DNA of 34,359 nt from Candidatus Accumulibacter phosphatis (GTDB lineage Bacteria; Pseudomonadota; Gammaproteobacteria; Burkholderiales; Rhodocyclaceae): contig NZ_SPMY01000056.1 in NCBI RefSeq assembly GCF_012939955.1, forward strand, positions 1 to 34,359, read 5' to 3'. A program made the translations under genes and the position numbers. The notes under the pieces were generated by a model, which was not told where the DNA came from, did not search any database, and worked only from the letters and a program-made list of their open reading frames with translations. Positions 1 through 8,381 of the stretch are shown one piece after another (position 1 is the first letter of the stretch; the number at the start of each line of letters is the position of its first letter).

Positions 1-281
1 TCGTTGCCGTCCTCATAGCCGCAGGCAATCTGAAAGACGCGCTGCGTCAGCAAATCGCGCAGCGGGTGGGTGATGTAACGAGGATCGCGGGAATCGGCAA
101 TCGCCCCGGTCAGGCGATCGATCAGGCCGATGCGACGATCGACGGCGCTCAGCACCAAGGCGCCCAGGTCCGAGGACACCTCACCGGCGCTGAAATCGGC
201 GCGAACCGTGAAGCCCGCAGCGGGCGGGAGGTGGAGTTGTTCCGGGGTAAAATCCAAGGCTGGGCGAGTAGTGGTAGGCAT
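1..281 (-). CDS. IS1380-family transposase, N-terminal part (cut by window edge)
   Basis: Reading the minus strand from the ATG at 279-281 gives an open frame of 93 codons that runs off the left edge. It contains the pattern VLSAVDRRIGLIDRL, then DSRDPRYITHPLRDLLTQRV and ACGYEDGN. These are the N-terminal hallmarks of IS1380-family DDE transposases (single-ORF insertion sequences of about 1.7 kb). The DDE catalytic residues lie outside the window, so activity cannot be judged. The IS end should lie a little to the right of 281, but I could not assign a terminal inverted repeat without the other end. Confidence 0.85.
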   Translation of the reverse strand, partial: MPTTTRPALDFTPEQLHLPPAAGFTVRADFSAGEVSSDLGALVLSAVDRRIGLIDRLTGAIADSRDPRYITHPLRDLLTQRVFQIACGYEDGN

Positions 282-410
282 TTTTTACGAACTGGTTTCT
301 ATAGAACTCCAATTGTATCAAATGTTTACGTGCTTACTCGCCCTCTTTATGCAACATCCAGGCTAGCTCTTCATCTCGCCTGCGCATGGCCATGATGTGC
401 TCCACGATGG

Positions 411-576
411 TTAAGGCGATTGCCGGAAAAGAACGTACCAGATTGCGCCGGATTTTCGGTCGGCTTCAAGGCGCGACAACAGGCGCATAGTCGAACTATG
501 TAACTGTTGTCATAACACAGAAGACGGGCGAAAAGACAAGCAAGATGGTATGTTATTTGACAGAAATCGCCTAAGG
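411..576. repeat. MITE-like element with near-inverted ends and an internal hairpin
   Basis: The left end TAAGGCGATT (412-421) is matched in inverted orientation by AATCGCCTAA near 565-574, 9 of 10 bases. Inside lies a long imperfect hairpin at 476-510: outer arms ACAACAG and CTGTTGT, inner arms CATAGT and ACTATG around a CGA loop. No ORF is credible inside. A small non-autonomous mobile element fits, but no target duplication is clear and only one copy is visible in the window. Confidence 0.35.
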
Positions 577-1590
577 AATGGCAGCACCAGGGGAAACGTC
601 GAAATTCGACTCGATCTCACAAACGGGATGCGCATCGCTGCGCTCACCACTATCGCCGACGATTCCCGAACCATGCTCCTAAACGGGCTCGCTTGAGCTC
701 ACACCAATGGTAGGTCGGTCATATCGGTGCTGCCGCTAACCATGTGTGGGGCAACTGCCACGTAGCGCAAGTGGGCGACACAATCCCTGTTTCTTCGCGA
801 ACGCCTGGCCCGCGCGCGGGGTTGGGAGGCTCCTAAGGAAAGTTACTACGTGTGAATATTTTGTCTTTTCGATGCGGCAAGTTGCCTGCCGCTGGCGCAA
901 AGAATAATCATTCTGGTCCCGCAAACGCAAGCATCTGCGCTCTTCGCCTGCTCACGCAAGCACCGGATTGGCGATTGCATGGTCGAAAGTTCCTGAAGTC
1001 CGCGATTTCTCGATATGGCGCAGTGGCCAATCCTTGCGCGGACGCTGGCAAGCGCATTCCCGGCTCCCGGCTCCCGGCTCCCGGCTCCCGGCTCGCGGAA
1101 CGCGCCAGCGCGTCGGCATCGAGGAAAAAAGTTGTTCGTCGACAAGCATTTGTGTGATTAACATCCCCCGGGTGGAGGCTAATTCTGACCGATCAGCGTC
1201 GCAACAGCCATTGTGGATTTCCGCAAGGGAACACGCTGAGCCAGCATCCTCAGCAAAGATGCGCGTGGCGATATACCGTCCAAATCGCTCTTGCGTTAGC
1301 ACGTGAATCCGGAAACCGTGGTTGGCCGTAGCCAACTGGCCGTGTCGCTCCGCAGCGGCGTGCGCTGCGGCCGAATGGAAGTGCTCGACACGCGGCAGGA
1401 ACAATTCGCTCGTACTCCACGCCGCTTGACATCCCCTTCTTGCCAACTGGCGCATCACAAAGAGGTTTACCTGCAAAGGGAGTACTCACGTCGGCGCGCC
1501 TGTGCCCCAGGACAGCCGCGACTTCGGACGTGGTCTTGCCGTGCTGATCGCTGGTACTGTGATCCCTGAGCCAGCCCGTCTGCAAGGCCA
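577..1590. other. Gene-poor stretch beside the insertion sequence
   Basis: No convincing gene is seen. Several ORFs of 60 to 174 codons overlap each other on both strands without a recognisable domain, signal peptide or clear ribosome binding site. The longest minus-strand frame (952-1476) crosses the CCCGGCT microsatellite and is probably spurious. With the transposase at the left and a broken Cache gene at the right, the stretch looks like decayed accessory DNA. Confidence 0.5.
1059..1093. repeat. (CCCGGCT)5 tandem microsatellite
   Basis: Five perfect head-to-tail copies of the 7-mer CCCGGCT occupy 1059-1093, after which the pattern breaks (CGCGG). A 7-bp unit shifts reading frame with each copy gained or lost, so it could act as a phase-variable switch if it lay in a gene, but no credible gene covers it. 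Confidence 0.9.
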
Positions 1591-2041
1591 TTACTTGTAA
1601 TAGCCAACCGCACACACCTGATCGCCGATCCTGGTCACGTAGGCGACCTTTTCCACTGGATCGGTCTGACCGGGACGCGGCCACATGTACGAAACCTCGA
1701 AAAAAACGTCCTTCCTCGGCTACGTCGTAGAGTTCTTTGCCCAGAGGCTTGCCATCCTTGTCCTTGAGATCCTTGAGGCTCATGCCAAGAAGTGTCGGAT
1801 GGGCGGTGAAGTACCCATCCGGACCACCGCAATAAGGATACAGGTCGTGATCCATGAAGCCGCCTTCACCCTTGGTGAACATCACGAGCGCCCTGGCCTT
1901 GTCAGCCTTTAACGCAACAACCACCTTTTCGAGCATGGCTTTGGCTTTGGCTTCGGCTGGAGTCCAAGATTGCGCCGACGCGGCGATACTGACAAATCCG
2001 AAAACTGCGAAGGCTGAAGCCAAGATTGTTTGACGCAGCAT
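1591..2041 (-). pseudogene. Secreted single-Cache-domain protein, frameshifted
   Basis: The start is ATG 2039-2041, preceded by AAGGAG. A signal peptide (MLRQTILASAFAVFGFVSIA, then ASA-Q) leads into a small Cache (sCache_2-like) ligand-binding fold: AKAMLEKVV, FMDHDLYPYCGG, HPTLLGMSLKDLKDKDG, LYDVAEEGRFF. At a run of seven A on the plus strand (1700-1706) the frame is lost. With six bases it continues as EVSYMWPRPGQTDPVEKVAY and ends CAVGYYK at TAA 1591-1593, giving a normal Cache protein of about 149 residues. As written, the frame runs on into unrelated sequence. This is either a one-base sequencing error or a recent mutation. A paralogue lies at 12960-13514. Free-standing Cache proteins are periplasmic sensors of small organic acids; the ligand here is unknown. 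Confidence 0.75.
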
Positions 2042-2264
2042 CGAAACTCTCCTTGTCAAGTCATCAGACTGTAAACGACTTGCTTCCCCACCACGAGCGA
2101 TGGGCAACGCCGTCTGCAAGAAAATGGTGAAGCCTGCTGCCACCAGCGAGGATTCACGGGCGTTGTACCGGCAATGACCAAGGGACTGGCGCCGCGAACA
2201 CGGCGTAGCGGGCAGTGTCTGGGTGCCTGGCGGAGTGAGTCATCCCTCGCGACCGACCTCTCGC

Positions 2265-2795
2265 TCACGCCTTCTTGCTGCCCTTTTCGCTGTCTGCTTC
2301 CCCAACTCTCTCTGTTTCCTTATGGTGCTTGTGGTGACTAGCGTGCGCCTTCGGCGCACGAAAGACAAGGACGGGAATATTCGAGTGGGTCAACACGCGG
2401 TAGGTTTGACTGCCGACCAGTAGCGAGGACAGACCCCCTCGGCTGTGCTTGGCCATGAAGATCAGGTCGCAGTTGTTGTCCTCGGCAACCTTGACGATCG
2501 CTTCCCACGGGGTATCGCTGACCACCGCGAGCGTTGTACTCTCGACGCCGGCCTCCTTGCAGAGTTTCTTGATGGCGCCCAGATACTCCTTGGATTTCCC
2601 GTCGGAACCCGAGATCAGGCGCTGGATCGCGGCGGGCTGAATCAGATCGCCGTAATTTTCCGCGTGCCCAACCGGTGCCTTCGCGTATAACGCCGTGATC
2701 TTGGCATTGGCCGCCTTGGCAAACGCCACCGCGCGTTCCGCGGTTTTGTTCGACAGATGGCTGCCATCGGTCGGCACCAATATGTGCTGGAACAT
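2265..2795 (-). CDS. Universal stress protein, UspA family
   Basis: The 176-residue protein starts at ATG 2793-2795 behind AGAGGAG; a longer in-frame start at 2978 has no such support. It begins MFQHILVPTDGSHLSNKT, the usual beta1 strand and ATP-proximal Asp of the Usp fold, and contains DLIFMAKHSRGGLSSLLVGS, matching the nucleotide-binding G-x2-G-x9-G-S/T loop. That suggests an ATP-binding UspA-like protein. The tail after residue 150 is rich in His, Lys and Glu (HASHHKHHKETE), which is unusual and might bind metal. It lies 239 bp downstream of the SulP transporter on the same strand and may share its transcript. Cytoplasmic; a role in stress survival is inferred from the family. Confidence 0.9.
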   Translation of the reverse strand: MFQHILVPTDGSHLSNKTAERAVAFAKAANAKITALYAKAPVGHAENYGDLIQPAAIQRLISGSDGKSKEYLGAIKKLCKEAGVESTTLAVVSDTPWEAIVKVAEDNNCDLIFMAKHSRGGLSSLLVGSQTYRVLTHSNIPVLVFRAPKAHASHHKHHKETERVGEADSEKGSKKA

Positions 2796-3034
2796 TGTTG
2801 TTCTCCTCTGGTTAGAGCCACTCAGTGCCGTTGAGCGTACCGAAAAATGGCAACCGAATTCCACACCGCAATGGCGGATTTTGGCGAGAAATATCGCGTT
2901 GCCTACCGAACGGATGACCTTTCCGGCACCTTGCGGAAAGTTGCAGCCATGCGGACTGCACAGGCCGCCTTGAAGCAAGCAGTTGGAGTAGTGATCCCGA
3001 ACAGCCCGTAGCCCACGTGCTCCCTCTCCTCGAC

Positions 3035-5254
3035 CTACTCCTGCATGGCCATGAGTTCCTTGTCAGCATAACGCAACCTCAACGCCAGCACCTTGGCGAC
3101 CGCCTCGAGTATCTCGAACCCCAGCCGCTTGTGCTCCTCCTTGAGTCTTTCGAACTGTTCGCGCTGCAACACAAAGAGTTCGGTATCTTCCACCGCCGTA
3201 CCGTCGTTGAAACGGCTCGTTCCTGCAATGAAGGCAATACCACCGAAGAAGTCGCCGCGCCCGTACGTCAAGGCGTGATGAACGTTTACTGTTCCCTTGA
3301 TCGGGAACGTGATCCGGACTGCACCCTTGCGGATCAGGTACAGCTCATTGGCCACATCGCCAAGAGAAAAGACCTTCTCATCCTTCCCTACCGAGCGTCG
3401 CTCAAGAGCTTCCACCAGGGCGATCAGCGTCTCTTCCTTGTAGTGCTTGAACATTTCGAGCTCGTATACCTCGAGCGGTGGAAGCTCGAGCGCCTCCTTG
3501 AGATGCTCGCCGAGGATCTCGTCTTCCGTCCATTCGAGCGCGTCGTCAAGCGCAGGAAACACCTTCACATGCTCGGTCATGGTCGTAAGTTCCATCTGAT
3601 CGAAGAGTTCGGCGATATTCCGGCCGTTTGGCAGGGTCCGCGTCAGGTCGCTGAAAATAAGGTAGGCGCCACGTTCGATCAGCGAGTCCCTGATCTGGGT
3701 CAGCAGATGCACGGCCGTGACGTCGACCGACTGCACGCGCCGCATGTCGAGCACGATGTAGGTGCGCCTGGTCAACTCCGGTTCAAGTGTCGAGTAAAGC
3801 TGGTCCTTGGTACCGAAGAACAGGCTACCCTGCAGCTCCACTATTGCGGTCTTATCCCCACTCTTTACCAGCAGCTCCATATCCTGCCCCAAGCGCACCC
3901 TCTTCGAAAACCTGTGACTGCCATCAAGCTTGTTACGAATGATCGTGCTACCCAGTTGCTCGCGGATGAACAGCAACATCGCCAGAGCAATCCCGACGCC
4001 CGACGCGGCGATCAGGCTGTAAGCGAGCGCCACGCCCACCACCACCACGATGACGGCGAAGTCCAACATGGTCCACGGCGAACGCAACAGATTGAAGCTG
4101 TGCCGGTCGATCATCCGGAAGCCAACGACGATCAGGATGCCGGCCAGCGCGCCGACCGGAATCCAGGCAATGAACGTCCCCAAGGCGAGAAACGCGATCA
4201 GCGACAACACGCCTTCGACGACCCCCGAGACGCGAGTCTGGCCACCGCTGTTCAAATTGACCAGCGTCGCCCCCATCTGCCCGGCTCCCGGCATGCCACC
4301 GACGCAGGCCGAAGCGATGTTTCCGGAACCCTGGGCGATCAACTCACGGTTTGGATCGTGGCGGCTGCGCGTCAACGCGTCGAGAACGACCGCTGTCTTG
4401 AGAGTATCAATCGACAACAACACGGCCAGGGTCAATGCCGTTCCAAGCAGGCCGCCAATATGGCTAAGCTTCAGTTCGCCGATATCCCGCCAACGGCCAG
4501 TGATGGCGTCGAGCATGCTTGACGCAGTTCCGCCAAGCGGGCCGATGATCAACTTGTTGCCCTCGATGACCAACATCGACTGGTCTACCGCGTAGGCCAG
4601 TCCGAAATAGGTCAGCACCCCGGCCAGCAAGCCGAGAATGGCCGCCGGCACGACGCGCGTGACCAGGGCTGCGCAGAGCATAACCGCCGCCGTCACGGTG
4701 CCGATGACCGCGCTCTGCCACTGCCAGAGTTCCGGTGAGATCAGCACCCGCCACAACGAGTAGTTTCCGAAAACGCCGAGAAATTTCGGGATCTGGCTGC
4801 CGATGATGATCAGACCGACGCCGGTGAGATAGCCGCTGACCACCGGAAACGGGATGTACTTGATCAGGCTACCGACACCCATGGCACCCAGGAGCAACTG
4901 TAGCAGGCCCGCAACCAGACCCAGGGCCGTCAACATCAGCACGATGAATACGGGTTCAACCTGTTGCTGCACGAGCCCTATGGCAAAGGCCGAGCACACC
5001 GCCGCGGCCGGCGCACACGGCGCGGTAATCAGGCGATTGGTGCCACCCAGGGTCGGCGCCACCAGTCCGAGAGCGACAGTACCGAGAATCCCGGCCAACG
5101 CCCCCATACCGGCGTAAGCCGGGCCAATCGAGGCATAGATGGTGACGCCAAAGGCGATCGCCGACGGCAGGGCAACCAACATGGCGGCAAGACCGCCCCA
5201 GAAGTCACCGGCCAGCTTGTCACTCTTGAAATTGAATGTCAGTTCCACGACCAC
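3035..5254 (-). CDS. SulP-family anion transporter with STAS and cNMP-binding-like domains
   Basis: The protein has 739 residues. Residues about 15-440 form the hydrophobic SulP core (sulfate, bicarbonate or other anion transport) with conserved GLVAPTLGGTNRLITAPCAP and IPFPVVSGYLTGVGLIIIGS. A STAS domain follows (about 460-575, with VLDMRRVQSVDVTAVHLL), then a C-terminal cyclic-nucleotide-binding-type domain (about 615-725). In the latter the phosphate cassette reads GDFFGGIAF...TSRFND, so the usual Glu of the F-G-E motif is Gly; nucleotide binding is doubtful. Two GTG codons compete as start: 5254 (3 nt after GGAGG) and 5248 (9 nt after it, better spaced). STAS and cNMP modules usually regulate transport. 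The anion cannot be told from sequence. Inner membrane. Confidence 0.9.
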   Translation of the reverse strand: MVVELTFNFKSDKLAGDFWGGLAAMLVALPSAIAFGVTIYASIGPAYAGMGALAGILGTVALGLVAPTLGGTNRLITAPCAPAAAVCSAFAIGLVQQQVEPVFIVLMLTALGLVAGLLQLLLGAMGVGSLIKYIPFPVVSGYLTGVGLIIIGSQIPKFLGVFGNYSLWRVLISPELWQWQSAVIGTVTAAVMLCAALVTRVVPAAILGLLAGVLTYFGLAYAVDQSMLVIEGNKLIIGPLGGTASSMLDAITGRWRDIGELKLSHIGGLLGTALTLAVLLSIDTLKTAVVLDALTRSRHDPNRELIAQGSGNIASACVGGMPGAGQMGATLVNLNSGGQTRVSGVVEGVLSLIAFLALGTFIAWIPVGALAGILIVVGFRMIDRHSFNLLRSPWTMLDFAVIVVVVGVALAYSLIAASGVGIALAMLLFIREQLGSTIIRNKLDGSHRFSKRVRLGQDMELLVKSGDKTAIVELQGSLFFGTKDQLYSTLEPELTRRTYIVLDMRRVQSVDVTAVHLLTQIRDSLIERGAYLIFSDLTRTLPNGRNIAELFDQMELTTMTEHVKVFPALDDALEWTEDEILGEHLKEALELPPLEVYELEMFKHYKEETLIALVEALERRSVGKDEKVFSLGDVANELYLIRKGAVRITFPIKGTVNVHHALTYGRGDFFGGIAFIAGTSRFNDGTAVEDTELFVLQREQFERLKEEHKRLGFEILEAVAKVLALRLRYADKELMAMQE

Positions 5255-6064
5255 AGGCCTCCACTCTGGTAGGAAGAAATGGTCCTGCTACGGACGCTTG
5301 GTCGGCAGCAGGGCCAACGACACGTAGCCTACCGAACAGCCTAGGCGACGCGGGGTGTTATAGCAAGCACGGCTTGTTCTCATCACCCGAAGGACGACAG
5401 CCGCCGCGCGACTCGGCAGCCTCCGGGCGAAGCTTGAAACGACCGTTCCGCAAAGCCTCGGTCAACCCATCGGGCGACAGGTCGACGCGCCGGCGCTCAG
5501 CAATCCGTGCGAGCTTAACCGGCGCGGGCTGTCAGGCGGACCATGCGGCTGCCGCGGAAATCAAGGTCGACGCGTTCCGCATGGTCCGCCAGACGATCGA
5601 GTTCCTCTACCAGATGAGTTGGGAACGGCCCTTTCGTAATTTCTTGAGCGTAAACGACTATTTTTGGGGGTTCACGACGTTGGCATTACGCGACTGCCCT
5701 GGCGTTTCCAGCGCACCGTGTCGACCGTCGCTATGCAGCACCCTCTCCAGCAGGCACCATCAATCGCATGCGGTTGTTGTGCATGGTTATCGAGAGCGGC
5801 GCCCATAGTTTGCGGCGCGGAACGCGGCAGCTCCTTGGACTGATGGCGGCCGCATGGCTAAACCGTGGCACCAGGCGGAAGCGCAATGCTTGATGCTGAA
5901 ACGATAGACAACGGCAGCTCGCCCGACGCGATGGAGACCACCCGGAATCTGGGCCGGCGCGAGCACCCTGCGTGCGAAACCAAGCGCCGCGCGTGCCTGC
6001 CATCACTCCCGCGTCAGAACAAGTTGCGCTGTAGCCTCGCCCAGTTCGCGCATCGGGCCGGGAC
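5255..6064. other. Intergenic region upstream of the SulP gene
   Basis: No gene is supported. Overlapping ORFs on both strands (up to 190 codons) lack domains and have the arginine- and serine-rich composition of shadow frames in GC-rich DNA. The only clear structure is the 14-bp inverted repeat at 5535-5590, listed separately. Confidence 0.5.
5535..5590. repeat. Perfect 14-bp inverted repeat with 28-nt loop
   Basis: GGCGGACCATGCGG at 5535-5548 is perfectly reverse-complemented by CCGCATGGTCCGCC at 5577-5590. It sits about 280 bp upstream of the SulP start. No U-tract follows on either strand, so it is not a typical terminator. It could be an operator pair, an RNA hairpin in a leader, or a remnant of a mobile element. 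Confidence 0.8.
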
Positions 6065-6340
6065 ATGATTCTCTTCTTCTTCATGCTGCTGATGCTGGCC
6101 ATGGCCTGGGGCGTTGTTGACCACTTTCAGAGCATCGTCAGCAACGCACCACCGCCAAAGCAAGCGCCCTTCACGCTTGAGGCCGCACACGGGCAATCGC
6201 CGCCAATCGTGCCTCCCGCGATTGCGCCTGCGCCTGCGCCAGACAAGGATTCAGCCGACGACGCCAGCGCCCCCCGCGCTGCGGCGTACGATCCCGCCGG
6301 CCAGGCGAACGCTGTCAATAAGACAGGGGAGAAACCCTGA
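6065..6340 (+). CDS. Small single-pass membrane protein with Pro/Ala-rich tail (hypothetical)
   Basis: The 91-residue ORF opens with one hydrophobic segment (MILFFFMLLMLAMAWGVV, residues 1-18), followed by a tail rich in Pro and Ala (PPIVPPAIAPAPAPD). That architecture is typical of small inner-membrane proteins with an extended periplasmic or cytoplasmic linker. The upstream GGGCCGGGAC is only a weak ribosome binding site and no family is recognised. It stands alone between the SulP gene and pyk. The clean hydrophobic start argues for a real gene; the weak signals and isolation argue against. Confidence 0.35.
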   Translation: MILFFFMLLMLAMAWGVVDHFQSIVSNAPPPKQAPFTLEAAHGQSPPIVPPAIAPAPAPDKDSADDASAPRAAAYDPAGQANAVNKTGEKP

Positions 6341-6789
6341 TCCTGCGCGCACAAGCGCTGCTAGCGCGGGTCTCGGCTGGCACCTCCGTCATTTCGGTCG
6401 CTTCACCGCGCTACTCGTCGCAAGACTGCTGATTGACGGCAGCTGCGACCCCTACCTATACTGCCCGCCGTTCCCGTGGATGCCCTGCCCCGCGCCTGCG
6501 GATCGCACACGCTGGCCGGCCGCCAGGGAAGCCAGACCAAATGTCGAAGTATTTGGGTGTGGATCTTTTCGGCCACGAAGGATCATAGGCACATCAAATG
6601 GTTAACGTATCAATGACTTAAAAAAATTGCTCCAGTGCGGTACGTAAGGAACGCGGACGGCATTACCGAGCCTGCAGCCACCCTATTCCGATAGCGGGGA
6701 ACGAACAATGAGCCAAAATCTGCCGATTAGTAGCCGCGAAAGCGTGCCCGACGAAAAGAGCCGCACCCGAAGTATTTGAGGAGCACCTG
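6341..6789. other. Intergenic region upstream of pyk
   Basis: No supported gene. A 23-codon ORF (ATG 6708, TGA 6777-6779) ends just before the pyk start, its stop touching the pyk ribosome binding site GAGGAG. It might be a leader peptide but has no recognisable regulatory residues or attenuator. Confidence 0.4.
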
Positions 6790-8203
6790 ATGCGCCGAAC
6801 AAAAATAGTGGCCACGATCGGCCCCGCCACCGCGACACCGAACGCCTTGCGACGACTCCTGGAAGCGGGTGTTGACGTCGTCCGCCTCAACGCCGCGCAC
6901 TCAGACATGAAAACGCACAGCAATAACGCGCGTCTGGTACGGGAACTGGCCAGCGAGCTTGGGCGCAGTGTTGGAATTCTCGTTGACATGCCCGGCCCGA
7001 AGATCCGGAGCGGTCTGGTGGCTAACGACGAGGTGGAACTCGAGAGCGGCCAGGAGTTTGTCTTGAGCGGCCTCGAAGACAGCATCGGCGATGCGCAGCA
7101 CGTTTCCACGACCCTGCCCGATCTCGCGCAATGGGCACGACCAGGCGACGAGGTCTACCTCGCCGACGGGGCGATCGTTCTGCGCGTACTCGAATCAATC
7201 GGCAAGGACGTCCGTACGGAAGTCCTTCGCGGCGGCCCCTTGCGCTCGCGCAAAGGCATGCACCTACCGCGTGCCGAAGCACACGTAGAGCCTTTCACCG
7301 CTCGCGATGCGCTGGCGCTGGAAATGGCGATTGCCGCCAAGGTCGACTTCCTCGGGCTCTCCTTCGTACGCCGCGCCGAAGACGTCGAACGGGTACGCGC
7401 GATGCTCCCCAAGCGCGGCATGCGACCAGCGCTGGTTCCCAAGATCGAGACCGCTGCGGCAATCGACAATCTTGCCGGCATCATCGAAGCAGCCGACGCG
7501 GTGATGGTGGCGCGCGGCGATCTGGGCATCCAGATGCCGGCGCGGCGCGTACCGCTGCTCCAGAAGGAAATCATCCGTGCCTGCAACATGGCCGGGAAGC
7601 CGGTGATCACCGCGACCCAAATGCTCGAGTCGATGACCCGCTCCCCCCTTACCCACCCGCGCCGAAGTCAATGACGTTGCCAACGCCGTGCTCGACGGCA
7701 CCGATGCCTTGATGCTGTCTGAGGAAACCGCGGTTGGCCTCTTCCCCTGCGAAACCGTACGCATGATGAGCGAGGTCGCCGAGTCGGCCGAGGGCTCGCC
7801 ACGCGAGCACGGCCATCCAGAAGCAATCACCGCCGCCATCACCGATCGCGTGGCGTGGGCCGTCGCACACGCCGCCGTGCAAGCGGCCGAGGATCTCAAG
7901 GTCGCCGCGATCCTCTGCCCGACACGCAGCGGCCTGACCGCGCATCGTGTCGCAGCCTTCCGCCCCAAAATGCCCATCGCCGGCATCTCGACGTCACCGC
8001 AAGTGCTCGGCGGGCTCTGCCTGGTATGGGGCGTGCAACCACTGCTGGTCCCCGACAATGCCGACGCCGATCAGTTGCGACAGGCAATCGCCCTCGCGCG
8101 TGCTGCGGGACTCGTCCGTGACGGCGATCTGGTGGCAGTCGTCTTCGGATCAACCGGACCGCGTGCCGGCAGCACCGACAGCGTGCGCATCGTCCGCGTC
8201 TGA
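6790..8203 (+). pseudogene. pyk: Pyruvate kinase, one-base frameshift in a C run
   Basis: Converts phosphoenolpyruvate and ADP to pyruvate and ATP, the last step of glycolysis; cytoplasmic. The start at ATG 6790 is preceded by GAGGAG. Visible motifs: RRTKIVATIGPAT at the N-terminus, VDMPGPKIR (substrate/metal site), FLGLSFVRRAEDV, VPKIETAAAIDN with the catalytic Lys-Ile-Glu, MVARGDLGIQ (metal-binding Asp) and ITATQMLESMTRSPL. There the frame is lost in a run of six C (7643-7648). With five C it continues PTRAEVNDVANAVLDGTDAL and the C-terminal allosteric domain runs to TGA 8201-8203, giving 470 residues, the normal length. Both halves are well conserved, so a sequencing or assembly error is more likely than real loss. 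Confidence 0.92.
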
Positions 8204-8263
8204 GAGCAAGGAACAGCAGGCGCCTCGGGAGCAGCGCTCGACAAGGTCGAAACCTGCTTCTCA

Positions 8264-8299
8264 GGCTGGCGGCTCCTGGCCCGGCCAGTGCCGCCAGCC
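8264..8299 (+). terminator. GC-rich hairpin downstream of pyk
   Basis: GGCTGGCGG (8264-8272) pairs perfectly with CCGCCAGCC (8291-8299), and the loop itself can pair (CTGGC with GCCAG). It begins 60 bp after the pyk stop. No U-tract follows, so it may protect or define a transcript end without being an intrinsic terminator. Confidence 0.4.
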
Positions 8300-8381
8300 G
8301 GGCGTGCATTGATCTGCCTCTTGGCCTGTAGCTGGCACTGCGTTACGCTTCGGCCATCGCCCTCCGCAGGAGAGAAACGCC

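Noticed and set aside
952-1476. Minus-strand ORF of 174 codons
   Set aside because: It crosses the CCCGGCT microsatellite, overlaps ORFs on both strands, has no recognisable domain and no clear ribosome binding site.
3017-4522. Plus-strand ORF of 501 codons
   Set aside because: It is the antisense shadow of the SulP gene; its Gln, Arg and His-rich composition and lack of domains are typical of an antiparallel frame.
6708-6779. 23-codon ORF before pyk as a regulatory leader peptide
   Set aside because: No attenuator hairpin or run of regulatory codons; kept only as a remark on the intergenic region.
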